A DNA stretch of 12,760 nt from Cytophagia bacterium (GTDB lineage Bacteria; Bacteroidota; Bacteroidia; Cytophagales; Cyclobacteriaceae): NCBI GenBank assembly GCA_013373005.1, contig JABXIP010000480.1, positions 1 to 12,760 on the forward strand, given 5' to 3'. Both the position numbers and the translations under genes were made by a program. Under the pieces are notes generated by a model. The model worked only from the letters and a program-made list of their open reading frames with translations. It had not been told where the DNA came from and did not search any database. Below, one piece after another: positions 1 through 6,464 of this stretch; the stretch's first letter is position 1, and every line of letters starts with the position of its first letter.

Positions 1-993
1 ACTTACGATAAAGAACCCATTTTCGCACGAGACCTAAAGGCTGAAAATGCCATGGCCATCCTACTCAAAGATGCCATCAAGCCTAACCTCGTCCAAACAT
101 TGGAAGGCAACCCTGCCATTATTCACGGTGGACCTTTTGCCAATATCGCCCAAGGCACTAATACTGTTATTGCTACCAAAATGGGGCTTTCACTAGCCGA
201 TTATGTGGTAACCGAAGCAGGGTTTGGTGCGGATTTGGGAGCCGAGAAATTCCTAAACATCAAATGTGTTTCATCTGGCCTTAAGCCTAAAGCCGTTGTG
301 CTTGTCGCTACGATTAGGGCTTTAAGACATCACGGAGGTGCCAAGGCAGACGAGTACAATACTGCTTCGGTGGAAAGAGTGGAAAAAGGCTTTGCCAACC
401 TTTCTAAGCATATCGAGAATATTCAGAAGTTTGGTATCACTCCCGTGGTAGCCATAAACGCCTTTCCTTCAGATAATCCGGATGAAGTAGCCTTGGTACA
501 AGAGAAATGCCAAGCCTATGGCGTTCAGGCTGTGGTGGCCAAAGGATGGGAAGAAGGTGGTGCCGGAATGACTGACCTGGCCGAAGCCGTAGTAGAAGTG
601 GTGAGTTCTCACAACAATCATTTCAAGCCTTTATACGACTGGAATACCTCTATTCGAAGTAAAATAGAAACCATTGCAAAAGAAATCTATGGTGCAGATG
701 TGGTCGATTTTTCGAAAAAGGCTAAACTTCAAATGATGCGCATGGAGAAACTTGGCTTCGATAAATTCCCGATCTGTATGGCCAAAACACAAAAGTCGCT
801 GAGCGATAATGAGTTTATTTATGGCAGACCAGAAGGCTTCGATATTAGTGTAAGAGAATTTGAATTTGCTGCGGGTGCCGGCTTTATTATTCCAATTCTT
901 GGTCAGATGATGCGTATGCCGGGCTTACCAGCCATTCCTGCCTCAGAAAGTATGTTTATAGATGATGATGGTGTGATTTCAGGGCTTTCTTAA
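1..993 (+). CDS. fhs: Formate--tetrahydrofolate ligase, C-terminal part (5' end outside window)
   Basis: Formate--tetrahydrofolate ligase makes 10-formyl-THF from formate, THF and ATP in the cytoplasm, feeding one-carbon metabolism. The reading frame is open from base 1 (reading TYDKEPIFARDLKAENAMAI), so about 330 residues are present out of the roughly 555 usual for the family. An internal ATG at 52 is not the start, because conserved sequence continues upstream of it. Family signatures include the HGGPFANIAQG segment, the EAGFGADLGAEKF segment, LVATIRALRHHGGAK, PICMAKTQKSLSD, and the C-terminal GAGFIIPILGQMMRMPGLP. No frameshift or missing block is seen in the visible part. The TAA stop lies inside a hairpin (979-1000). 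The neighbouring genes belong to a formate dehydrogenase-like molybdoenzyme module, so linkage through formate is plausible. Whether fhs is co-transcribed with them is unknown, because a hairpin and a 96-nt regulatory gap separate them. Confidence 0.97.
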   Translation, partial: TYDKEPIFARDLKAENAMAILLKDAIKPNLVQTLEGNPAIIHGGPFANIAQGTNTVIATKMGLSLADYVVTEAGFGADLGAEKFLNIKCVSSGLKPKAVVLVATIRALRHHGGAKADEYNTASVERVEKGFANLSKHIENIQKFGITPVVAINAFPSDNPDEVALVQEKCQAYGVQAVVAKGWEEGGAGMTDLAEAVVEVVSSHNNHFKPLYDWNTSIRSKIETIAKEIYGADVVDFSKKAKLQMMRMEKLGFDKFPICMAKTQKSLSDNEFIYGRPEGFDISVREFEFAAGAGFIIPILGQMMRMPGLPAIPASESMFIDDDGVISGLS

Positions 994-1000
994 GCCCTGA
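979..1000 (+). terminator. Hairpin at the 3' end of fhs
   Basis: A perfect 9-bp stem, TCAGGGCTT (979-987) and AAGCCCTGA (992-1000), closes a 4-nt loop TCTT. The fhs stop codon TAA (991-993) sits at the loop/stem border, so the last codons encode one arm. No T-run follows (the downstream sequence is TTGAATATCC). It is therefore either a weak or factor-dependent terminator or a 3'-end stabilising hairpin, not a textbook intrinsic terminator. Confidence 0.45.
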
Positions 1001-1015
1001 TTGAATATCCATTTT

Positions 1016-1085
1016 AACCTATAGCGAACATCTATAGGTTTATTTACCTATAATTATTAAATATAGCTTTTTATACCTATATTTG
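1016..1085 (+). promoter_or_regulatory. Phased ACCTATA repeats upstream of satD (candidate operator array)
   Basis: Three direct copies of ACCTATA start at 1017, 1046 and 1075, exactly 29 bp apart. The first is half of a perfect 8-bp inverted repeat, AACCTATA (1016-1023) and TATAGGTT (1033-1040), with a 9-bp spacer. The second has the same layout but a degenerate right arm (TATAGCT at 1062-1068, again 29 bp after the first). The third half-site overlaps the candidate -7 box just before the satD ATG. This looks like a cooperative operator array. A natural candidate ligand is SatD itself, which ends in a helix-turn-helix, but that is inference. Confidence 0.5.
1078..1085 (+). promoter_or_regulatory. 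Candidate Bacteroidota -7 box for satD
   Basis: TATATTTG is an exact match to the Bacteroidota -7 consensus TAnnTTTG. It ends only 4 nt before the satD ATG (1090), so transcription would begin at or very near the start codon and give a leaderless or near-leaderless mRNA. No convincing TTTG -33 element is seen at the usual distance, and AT-rich sequence raises the odds of a chance match. Confidence 0.35.
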
Positions 1086-1089
1086 AATC

Positions 1090-1776
1090 ATGAAGAAGGT
1101 AGTTATCTCTGGAGATGTTGTTGCTTCATCGAGCATTTCTATAACTGAAAAGCCCATTCTGGAAAACAGAATTAATGAACTCTTAGATCTTCTGAAGTCT
1201 GAATACGGTGTCTTTAGCAGAGTCATTAAAGGCGACTATCTTGAACTGGTGCTTCAGAACCCGGGAGACTCACTAAGAATTGCGCTAGTACTGAAATGTT
1301 TCATCAAGTCGTTACCAATTCATGAAGCCAGGTCCAGCAAAGACAAAAACAAATTCAAGGCCTTCAAGAGCTATGGGGTTAGGTTGGCCATTGGTTATGG
1401 AGAATTAAGCCGATTCGACCCAAAGAAAGGCATTATTGATGGAGACGCCATCTATTATTCTGGCCGATGGATTACGGAAAACTCTACCCATAACAAGCAA
1501 CGAATTATAGTAAAGAACACCCTTCATTTCATATCAGGTGGGGAAGAGCTGAACAAACGCTTTGAGCCACTGATGATGCTTCTCGATTTAACAATCAACA
1601 AAGCGACTAGCAGACAATGTGAAATTGCATATCTCAAGCTTTTGGGTAAATCAGAAGAAGATATTGCTTCAAGTCTTCAAATCACTCAGCCTGTGGTTAA
1701 TCAGCATTCAACAGCTTTAGGTTGGAATGCTATAGAATGTGCGGTAGATTACTTCAGCAACACACTAACTGAATAA
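1090..1776 (+). CDS. SatD-family protein: cyclase-like N-terminal domain plus C-terminal HTH
   Basis: The 228-residue protein resembles the SatD family, named after the Streptococcus mutans sat (secretion and acid tolerance) operon; its molecular function is not established. The start is secure because family members begin with a short strand leading into SGD, here VVISGD (4-9). Visible segments are D9; RVIKGDYLELVL (44-55); VRLAIGYGEL (97-106); GDAIYYSGRWI (118-128); and a C-terminal helix-turn-helix around 173-215 (EDIASSLQITQPVVNQH). The order of these segments recalls a class III nucleotide cyclase domain: D9 and D49 would be the metal aspartates and R126 the transition-state arginine, but the usual transition-state Asn is Tyr122. 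The gene is first in a tight six-gene run, 1 nt before the DUF3307 gene, and has repeats in front of it that suggest autoregulation. It is cytoplasmic, with no signal peptide or membrane segment. The family call is fairly sure; the cyclase relationship is inference. Confidence 0.8.
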   Translation: MKKVVISGDVVASSSISITEKPILENRINELLDLLKSEYGVFSRVIKGDYLELVLQNPGDSLRIALVLKCFIKSLPIHEARSSKDKNKFKAFKSYGVRLAIGYGELSRFDPKKGIIDGDAIYYSGRWITENSTHNKQRIIVKNTLHFISGGEELNKRFEPLMMLLDLTINKATSRQCEIAYLKLLGKSEEDIASSLQITQPVVNQHSTALGWNAIECAVDYFSNTLTE

Positions 1777-1777
1777 G

Positions 1778-2476
1778 ATGGCCTTCACTGAAATATTCTT
1801 TCTTCAACTCATAGCTCATGTCCTAGCAGACTTCTATTTTCAGACTGATAAAACAGCTAAGGAGAAATTTGAAAAAGGCTATAAAAGCAAGTTCCTTTAT
1901 TGGCACATCCTCATCGTATTCGTCCTTTCATTGGGATTCTCATTTCAGGCAGAATTCGTTTATATATCCGCAATCATTGCCGTAACACATTACTTGATTG
2001 ACCTTCTAAAGCCCAAAATCAGTAAAATAAAAGGCATTGGTGCTTATGCTTTTTTCATCGATCAGGCACTTCACATTCTTGTGATTCACATGACCGTACA
2101 GTGGTTTTCAACCAATCAGATAATCAACCCGCTTTTCAGAATAGATCTTAACCTCATACATCTCTTTCTTATCTACCTGATAGCACTAAAACCCACCAAT
2201 ATTTTAATACGAGAAGTATTTAGGGCGTATGAGATTAAAACACCCAATTCTGATGATTTACCAAATGCAGGCAAGCTCATTGGCAACCTGGAAAGAATTC
2301 TGATTATTACTTTGGGATTGGCAGGACTTTTGGAAGCGGTTGGCTTTCTCATAGCCGCTAAATCTATTTTAAGATATAAAGACACTGATAATTTAAAGAC
2401 TGAATACGTTTTAGTAGGAACACTACTTAGTTTTGGGATTGCGACCATTTTAAGTCTTTGGCATCTTTACATATGA
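1778..2476 (+). CDS. DUF3307 domain polytopic membrane protein
   Basis: This 232-residue integral membrane protein has the DUF3307 look, and its function is unknown. Hydrophobic segments lie near residues 3-21, 40-57, 60-76, 89-110, 121-140, 172-194 and 209-231, so roughly six to seven membrane helices. Polar residues inside or beside the helices stand out: H14 and D18 in HVLADFYFQTD, H43, H71 and D75 in THYLIDLL, and D95 and H99 in FFIDQALHI. Such His/Asp pairs could bind a metal or ion, but this is only a suggestion. A conserved-looking GKLIGNLERILI lies at 165-176. It starts 1 nt after satD, a pairing I recall as recurrent, so it probably works with SatD at the membrane. Its TGA overlaps the ATG of the next gene (ATGA at 2473-2476), implying translational coupling to the molybdoenzyme genes. 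Confidence 0.85.
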   Translation: MAFTEIFFLQLIAHVLADFYFQTDKTAKEKFEKGYKSKFLYWHILIVFVLSLGFSFQAEFVYISAIIAVTHYLIDLLKPKISKIKGIGAYAFFIDQALHILVIHMTVQWFSTNQIINPLFRIDLNLIHLFLIYLIALKPTNILIREVFRAYEIKTPNSDDLPNAGKLIGNLERILIITLGLAGLLEAVGFLIAAKSILRYKDTDNLKTEYVLVGTLLSFGIATILSLWHLYI

Positions 2477-2820
2477 AGCTCAGAATTAACGGAAATAGCA
2501 TCAGACTAAGGCTTACACCTGATGAAGTAGAGAACCTCAGCAAAGGAATGAAGGTTGGCTCAAGTCTTGATTTGATCAATGAATCATTAAATTATGAATT
2601 GATTCCCGGAGACATTTGGAATGCCGAAATACTTGGCGCCAATATCTCCATTTTTATACCCCGAACGGAAGTTTTAGGCTGGGCCGAAAACAGTCAGGTA
2701 GGCTTTGAACATAAATTTGAAAATGGGCTGCTATTGCTAATTGAAAAGGACTTTCAATGCCTGCATCCCAGGAAGCACGAACAAGAAGATCACCTCTACC
2801 CTAACCCCAACACACATTGA
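2473..2820 (+). CDS. Small DUF7009-like protein of a molybdoenzyme operon
   Basis: This is a 115-residue cytoplasmic protein of unknown function. The chosen ATG at 2473 overlaps the preceding stop as ATGA. An earlier in-frame ATG at 2458 would add MASLH, but it lies inside the previous gene and is a poorer fit to the family N-terminus. Visible features are MKLRINGNSIRLRLT at 1-15, VLGWAENSQVGFE at 67-79, LLIEKDFQCLHPR at 88-100 with a single Cys96, and a polar tail with ED (105-106) and YPNPN (109-113). I recall Bacteroidota proteins with the same MKxRIxGNSxRxRL start and C-L...ED...PNP ending (annotated DUF7009), often beside formate dehydrogenase genes. That context suggests an accessory role such as maturation or assembly of the oxidoreductase. 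No enzyme motif is recognised. The TGA overlaps the TTG start of fdhD. Confidence 0.75.
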   Translation: MKLRINGNSIRLRLTPDEVENLSKGMKVGSSLDLINESLNYELIPGDIWNAEILGANISIFIPRTEVLGWAENSQVGFEHKFENGLLLLIEKDFQCLHPRKHEQEDHLYPNPNTH

Positions 2821-3620
2821 TTAAGAGAAAAGACATCAAAAGAATCGGTCAATTCGAGAATAAGTTACTCGAAGACGCGCTCGCGATAGAAGAACCACTG
2901 GAAATTTCTATCAAGAAAGAAAGTGAAATAGATTCAACCAAGGTCTCTGTAACCATGCGTACCCCGGGTCAAGATGCTTTTCTTGCACTGGGCTTTCTCT
3001 TTACAGAGGGAATTCTAGATAAGTTTTCAGATGTGGTAAGCGTAGGTGAGTTTGTTGAAAACGAGGTATTTATAACCATTAAAGACAGAGCTAAGGTCAA
3101 CCTGAGCCAGATAGATCGAAACTTCTATACCACTTCTAGCTGCGGTGTTTGTGGCAAATCTTCTATTGAATCAATTCAAACCATCAGCTCTTTTGATATT
3201 GATAGCTATGGTTTGAGAATAAAAAAAGAAGTACTCTTTAAACTCCCGGAAGCACTTCTCGACCATCAATTAGCGTTTAATGAAACTGGCGGTATACATG
3301 CTGCTGCACTTTTCACGAATGCGGGAGAATTGATTTCCTATCACGAAGATGTAGGTCGGCACAATGCCCTAGATAAAGTGATTGGCGAGGCCTTTTCTAA
3401 AGGAGAACTTCCTATGTATGATAAAGTGCTACTGCTCAGTGGAAGAGCCAGCTTTGAACTTATTCAAAAGGCAGGTATGGCGGGCATTCCTGTGGTTGCC
3501 AGTATTGGAGCACCTTCTAGTTTGGCAGTAGAACTGGCAGAAGAACAAGCGATGACACTGGTCGGTTTTTTGAAAAGCGATAGATTTAATCTTTACAGCA
3601 GATATGAGCGAATCCAATAA
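2817..3620 (+). CDS. fdhD: FdhD, sulfurtransferase for formate dehydrogenase cofactor
   Basis: FdhD passes sulfur from a cysteine desulfurase to the bis-MGD molybdenum cofactor of formate dehydrogenase-type enzymes and is needed for their activity. At 267 residues it is the usual length. Motifs include EEPLEI at 25-30, the TMRTPGQDAFLALGFLFTEG segment at 46-65, the CxxC pair C109/C112 in SSCGVCGKSS, FNETGGIHAAALF near 153-165, HEDVGRHNALDKVIG near 176-190, and SGRASFELIQKA near 208-219. The start must be the TTG at 2817: an in-frame stop at 2802-2804 lies just upstream, no ATG or GTG occurs before the conserved TMRTPG block, and the TTG overlaps the preceding TGA as TTGA. A rare start codon combined with coupling may hold expression low. 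Its end overlaps the oxidoreductase gene by 17 nt, so the two are probably co-expressed chaperone and client. Confidence 0.95.
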   Translation: MIKRKDIKRIGQFENKLLEDALAIEEPLEISIKKESEIDSTKVSVTMRTPGQDAFLALGFLFTEGILDKFSDVVSVGEFVENEVFITIKDRAKVNLSQIDRNFYTTSSCGVCGKSSIESIQTISSFDIDSYGLRIKKEVLFKLPEALLDHQLAFNETGGIHAAALFTNAGELISYHEDVGRHNALDKVIGEAFSKGELPMYDKVLLLSGRASFELIQKAGMAGIPVVASIGAPSSLAVELAEEQAMTLVGFLKSDRFNLYSRYERIQ

Positions 3621-5904
3621 GAAAATAAAGGTTCAACCTCCTGAAGAGTTTACAGGACTCAAGTTCACAGGGCCAAAAAACACTTCGGTTGGAAAAGCTG
3701 CTATTGCCTCAGCCATGGGGCAAATGACCAAATACATGAAGCCCGGCAATGCCATTAAGTTGAGCCTCAAAATGAACCAAAAAGGCGGATTTGATTGCCC
3801 CGGTTGCGCCTGGCCCGATCCTGATGATGATCGCTCAAGTCTGGGAGAATATTGCGAAAACGGGATCAAAGCCATTGCTGAAGAAGCTCAAAAGAAAGCC
3901 TTGACCAGCGAGTTCTTTGCCAAATACTCTGTTCAGGAGATCTCCGAACTCTCCGACTTTGAAATGGGCAAAACCGGCCGATTGACAGAACCTATGTTTC
4001 TGGAAGAAGGAGCCACAAACTACAAACCCATCAGCTGGACTGAAGCATTTCAGCTGATAGCCAAAGAACTAAATAAGCTCCCTTCACCAGATGAAGCTTT
4101 GTTTTACACCTCAGGAAGAACCTCGAATGAAGCAGCCTATCTCTATCAGCTATTCGTAAGGGCTTACGGCACCAACAACCTACCCGATTGTTCCAATATG
4201 TGCCATGAGTCTAGCGGAGTGGCGCTTTCTGAGACTGTTGGTATAGGAAAAGGATCGGTAACACTTCAAGATATTCATCAGGCCGAAGTACTAATTATTA
4301 TGGGTCAAAACCCCGGCACCAATCACCCAAGAATGCTCTCTGCCGTAGAAAAGTGTAAGGTGAATGGTGGTAAGGTAATTACCGTGAATCCATTGCCAGA
4401 AGCAGGATTAATGCGATATACCGATCCTCAAAGCCCCAAGAGAATGCTAACCAATGGCATTCAAATTACCGATCTTTTTCTACCCATTAAGATCAATGGC
4501 GATGTGGCCTTTCTAAAGGCGCTGATGTACGAATTACATCAGATGGACATAGCCCAAGGCGGTGACTTGATTGATTATGATTTCATTGAGCAGCACACCA
4601 ACGGCTACGAAGAGTTCATCTGGTCAATCAAACAGATTGACTATATGGCTTGCCTAAGACAATGCGGGCTGGAAGCCAAACAGATTCGTGATGCAGCCAA
4701 AATGATTGCGCGTAAGCAAAAAATCATTGTTTGCTGGGCCATGGGACTTACTCAGCATGAAAATGGTGTAGACAACATCAAGGAGGTGGTGAATCTGCTG
4801 CTGATGAAAGGAGCTATCGGTAAACCCGGAGCCGGTACTTGTCCTGTTAGAGGGCATAGCAATGTTCAGGGCGACAGAACCATGGGCATTTGGGAAGCTC
4901 CTAAAAAAGACTTCCTCGATAAACTAAAAGAGGTTCATGGTATTAAGCCACCACGAAAGCATGGCTTGGCTGTAGTACCTGCGATCAAAGCCATGCATGA
5001 AGGCAAAGCCAAGGTTTTCTTTGCCATGGGAGGCAATTTCCTTTCTGCCACCCCTGACACGGAATACACCGCTGAAGCCCTACAAAACTGCGATTTAACG
5101 GTTCACGTTAGCACCAAGTTGAATCGCTCCCATGTTGTGCATGGAAAGCAAGCCTTAATTCTACCATGCCTAGGTAGAACCGATAAAGATCTTCAAGACG
5201 GAAAGGAGCAATTTGTAAGCTGCGAAAACTCCATGGGTGTAGTTCAGAGTTCTCAGGGTGTTATCAATCCACCCTCAAAACATTTGTTGAGCGAAGTACG
5301 CATCGTTGCTGAACTTGCCAAAGCCACCTTAGGCAATTCAACTATTGACTGGGAAAGCTATGCTTCCAACTACGATCATATCAGAGAAGCCATTGAGCAG
5401 GTAATTCCGGGCTTCGATCAGTACAATGAAAGGGTAAGAAAGCCGGGAGGATTCTATCTACCTAATGGCGCAAGAGATGGCAAATTCAATACCGCATCGG
5501 GCAAGGCTGAGTTCACGGTAGTTAAGCTACCTAAGCATGAGTTGGCACAAGACGAATTCGTAATGATGACCATCAGAAGTCATGACCAGTTCAACACTAC
5601 TATCTATGGACTCAACGATCGCTATAGAGGGGTTTATAATGAGCGCAGAGTTGTTCTGATGAATGAGAGCGATATGGCAGCAAAAGGCTTTAAGGAAGGA
5701 GATGTGGTGAACCTTAGCAGCTATTACAAAGGTGTGGAAAGAAGCGCTAACAGGTTTATCGTACTGCCTTACCCGATTCCAAGAACCAATGTAGCCACTT
5801 ACTTTCCTGAGGCTAACTCACTGGTGCCAATAGATTCATTCGCTAAGAAGAGCATGACACCTGCCTCCAAAATGGTGAGAATAAAGATTCACAAGGCAGG
5901 ATGA
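3604..5904 (+). CDS. FdhF/YdeP-family molybdopterin oxidoreductase
   Basis: This 766-residue enzyme belongs to the DMSO-reductase superfamily and most resembles the YdeP/Fdh-alpha-like branch. An N-terminal GGFDCPGCAWPDP (61-73) with C65, C68 and then C84 (EYCENG) replaces the classical four-Cys Fe-S motif. Only these three cysteines occur before residue 196. The GRTSNEAAYLYQLFVRAYG block (171-189) leads to DCSNMCHESSG, where C200 aligns with the Mo-ligand Sec/Cys of formate dehydrogenase. CPVRGHSNVQGDRTMG follows in the central domain, and a molybdopterin-dinucleotide-binding domain forms the last 150 or so residues (SHDQFNTTIYGLNDRYRG). There is no Tat signal, so it is probably cytoplasmic. 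The start ATG overlaps fdhD by 17 nt and the TGA overlaps mobA as ATGA. No electron-transfer subunit is nearby. Formate is a likely substrate given FdhD and fhs, but YdeP-type substrates are not settled. Confidence 0.93.
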   Translation: MSESNKKIKVQPPEEFTGLKFTGPKNTSVGKAAIASAMGQMTKYMKPGNAIKLSLKMNQKGGFDCPGCAWPDPDDDRSSLGEYCENGIKAIAEEAQKKALTSEFFAKYSVQEISELSDFEMGKTGRLTEPMFLEEGATNYKPISWTEAFQLIAKELNKLPSPDEALFYTSGRTSNEAAYLYQLFVRAYGTNNLPDCSNMCHESSGVALSETVGIGKGSVTLQDIHQAEVLIIMGQNPGTNHPRMLSAVEKCKVNGGKVITVNPLPEAGLMRYTDPQSPKRMLTNGIQITDLFLPIKINGDVAFLKALMYELHQMDIAQGGDLIDYDFIEQHTNGYEEFIWSIKQIDYMACLRQCGLEAKQIRDAAKMIARKQKIIVCWAMGLTQHENGVDNIKEVVNLLLMKGAIGKPGAGTCPVRGHSNVQGDRTMGIWEAPKKDFLDKLKEVHGIKPPRKHGLAVVPAIKAMHEGKAKVFFAMGGNFLSATPDTEYTAEALQNCDLTVHVSTKLNRSHVVHGKQALILPCLGRTDKDLQDGKEQFVSCENSMGVVQSSQGVINPPSKHLLSEVRIVAELAKATLGNSTIDWESYASNYDHIREAIEQVIPGFDQYNERVRKPGGFYLPNGARDGKFNTASGKAEFTVVKLPKHELAQDEFVMMTIRSHDQFNTTIYGLNDRYRGVYNERRVVLMNESDMAAKGFKEGDVVNLSSYYKGVERSANRFIVLPYPIPRTNVATYFPEANSLVPIDSFAKKSMTPASKMVRIKIHKAG

Positions 5905-6443
5905 ACCTTCATGGGCTGATACTTTGCGGTGGTAGAAGTTCCAGAATGAAGCAAGACAAGAGCTCTGTTCTGTTTCAAGGTAAACCGCTTCTCTCCTATG
6001 CCACCAACCTTTTTGACACATTAGGGCTTGATTTCCATTTGTCAATCAACTCCAGTCAAACTCAATTGAAGGAACATTACTCATGCATTGAAGATGCATT
6101 TGAAGCCAAAGGGCCTTTAGGTGGAATACTTTCTGCTATGAAGACACTCGGCAAAAATCTGCTTGTCATTCCGGTTGATATGCCTCACCTGAATCAATCA
6201 CTCTTGAATCATCTTATTGATGCACAAGATACGCACAAAATGGTGCGTTGCTTTCAACTCAATGAGAGATTGGAGCCTTTTCCCTCAATCTGGAGAGCAA
6301 GTTCAGCTGAGAAGCTAGAGTTGTTCATTCGTGATGGTGAGCTTTCTCTTCAGAATTGTATTACCCAACTCCCACATCAATTGATAGACTGTGATGATTC
6401 TACTTCATTTAGAAATATGAATTCACCGAGAGATTTAGAGTAA
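5901..6443 (+). CDS. mobA: MobA, molybdenum cofactor guanylyltransferase
   Basis: MobA transfers GMP from GTP to Mo-molybdopterin, giving the MGD form used by DMSO-reductase family enzymes such as the one encoded just upstream. The 180-residue length is slightly short of the E. coli protein (about 194). Nucleotidyltransferase motifs are clear: LCGGRSSRMKQDK at 8-20 (the GTP loop, with Cys in place of the usual Ala), GPLGGI at 71-76, and PVDMP at 91-95, with D93 as the expected Mg ligand. The start overlaps the oxidoreductase stop as ATGA (5901-5904), indicating coupled translation. It is the last gene of the run and is followed by a structured 76-bp repeat element. No moa or moe genes are in the window, so the rest of cofactor synthesis must be encoded elsewhere. 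Confidence 0.94.
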   Translation: MNLHGLILCGGRSSRMKQDKSSVLFQGKPLLSYATNLFDTLGLDFHLSINSSQTQLKEHYSCIEDAFEAKGPLGGILSAMKTLGKNLLVIPVDMPHLNQSLLNHLIDAQDTHKMVRCFQLNERLEPFPSIWRASSAEKLELFIRDGELSLQNCITQLPHQLIDCDDSTSFRNMNSPRDLE

Positions 6444-6464
6444 TAAATCACATTTCTATTTAGC

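Noticed and set aside
2458..2472. Earlier ATG for the DUF7009-like gene
   Set aside because: It lies deeper inside the DUF3307 gene, and the added MASLH does not fit the family N-terminus. The ATGA overlap at 2473 is the more natural start.
1090..2476. satD-DUF3307 as a Pycsar-like antiphage pair (cyclase plus membrane effector)
   Set aside because: The cyclase resemblance is only by eye. The membrane protein shows no cyclic-nucleotide-binding domain, and the surroundings are metabolic genes without mobile or defence genes. Retained only as a remote idea.
3633..3875. Antisense ORFs under the oxidoreductase and fdhD genes (also near 3429-3617, 4654-4857 and 5836-6045)
   Set aside because: Each is opposite a strongly conserved coding region, and their products have no domain or plausible start context.
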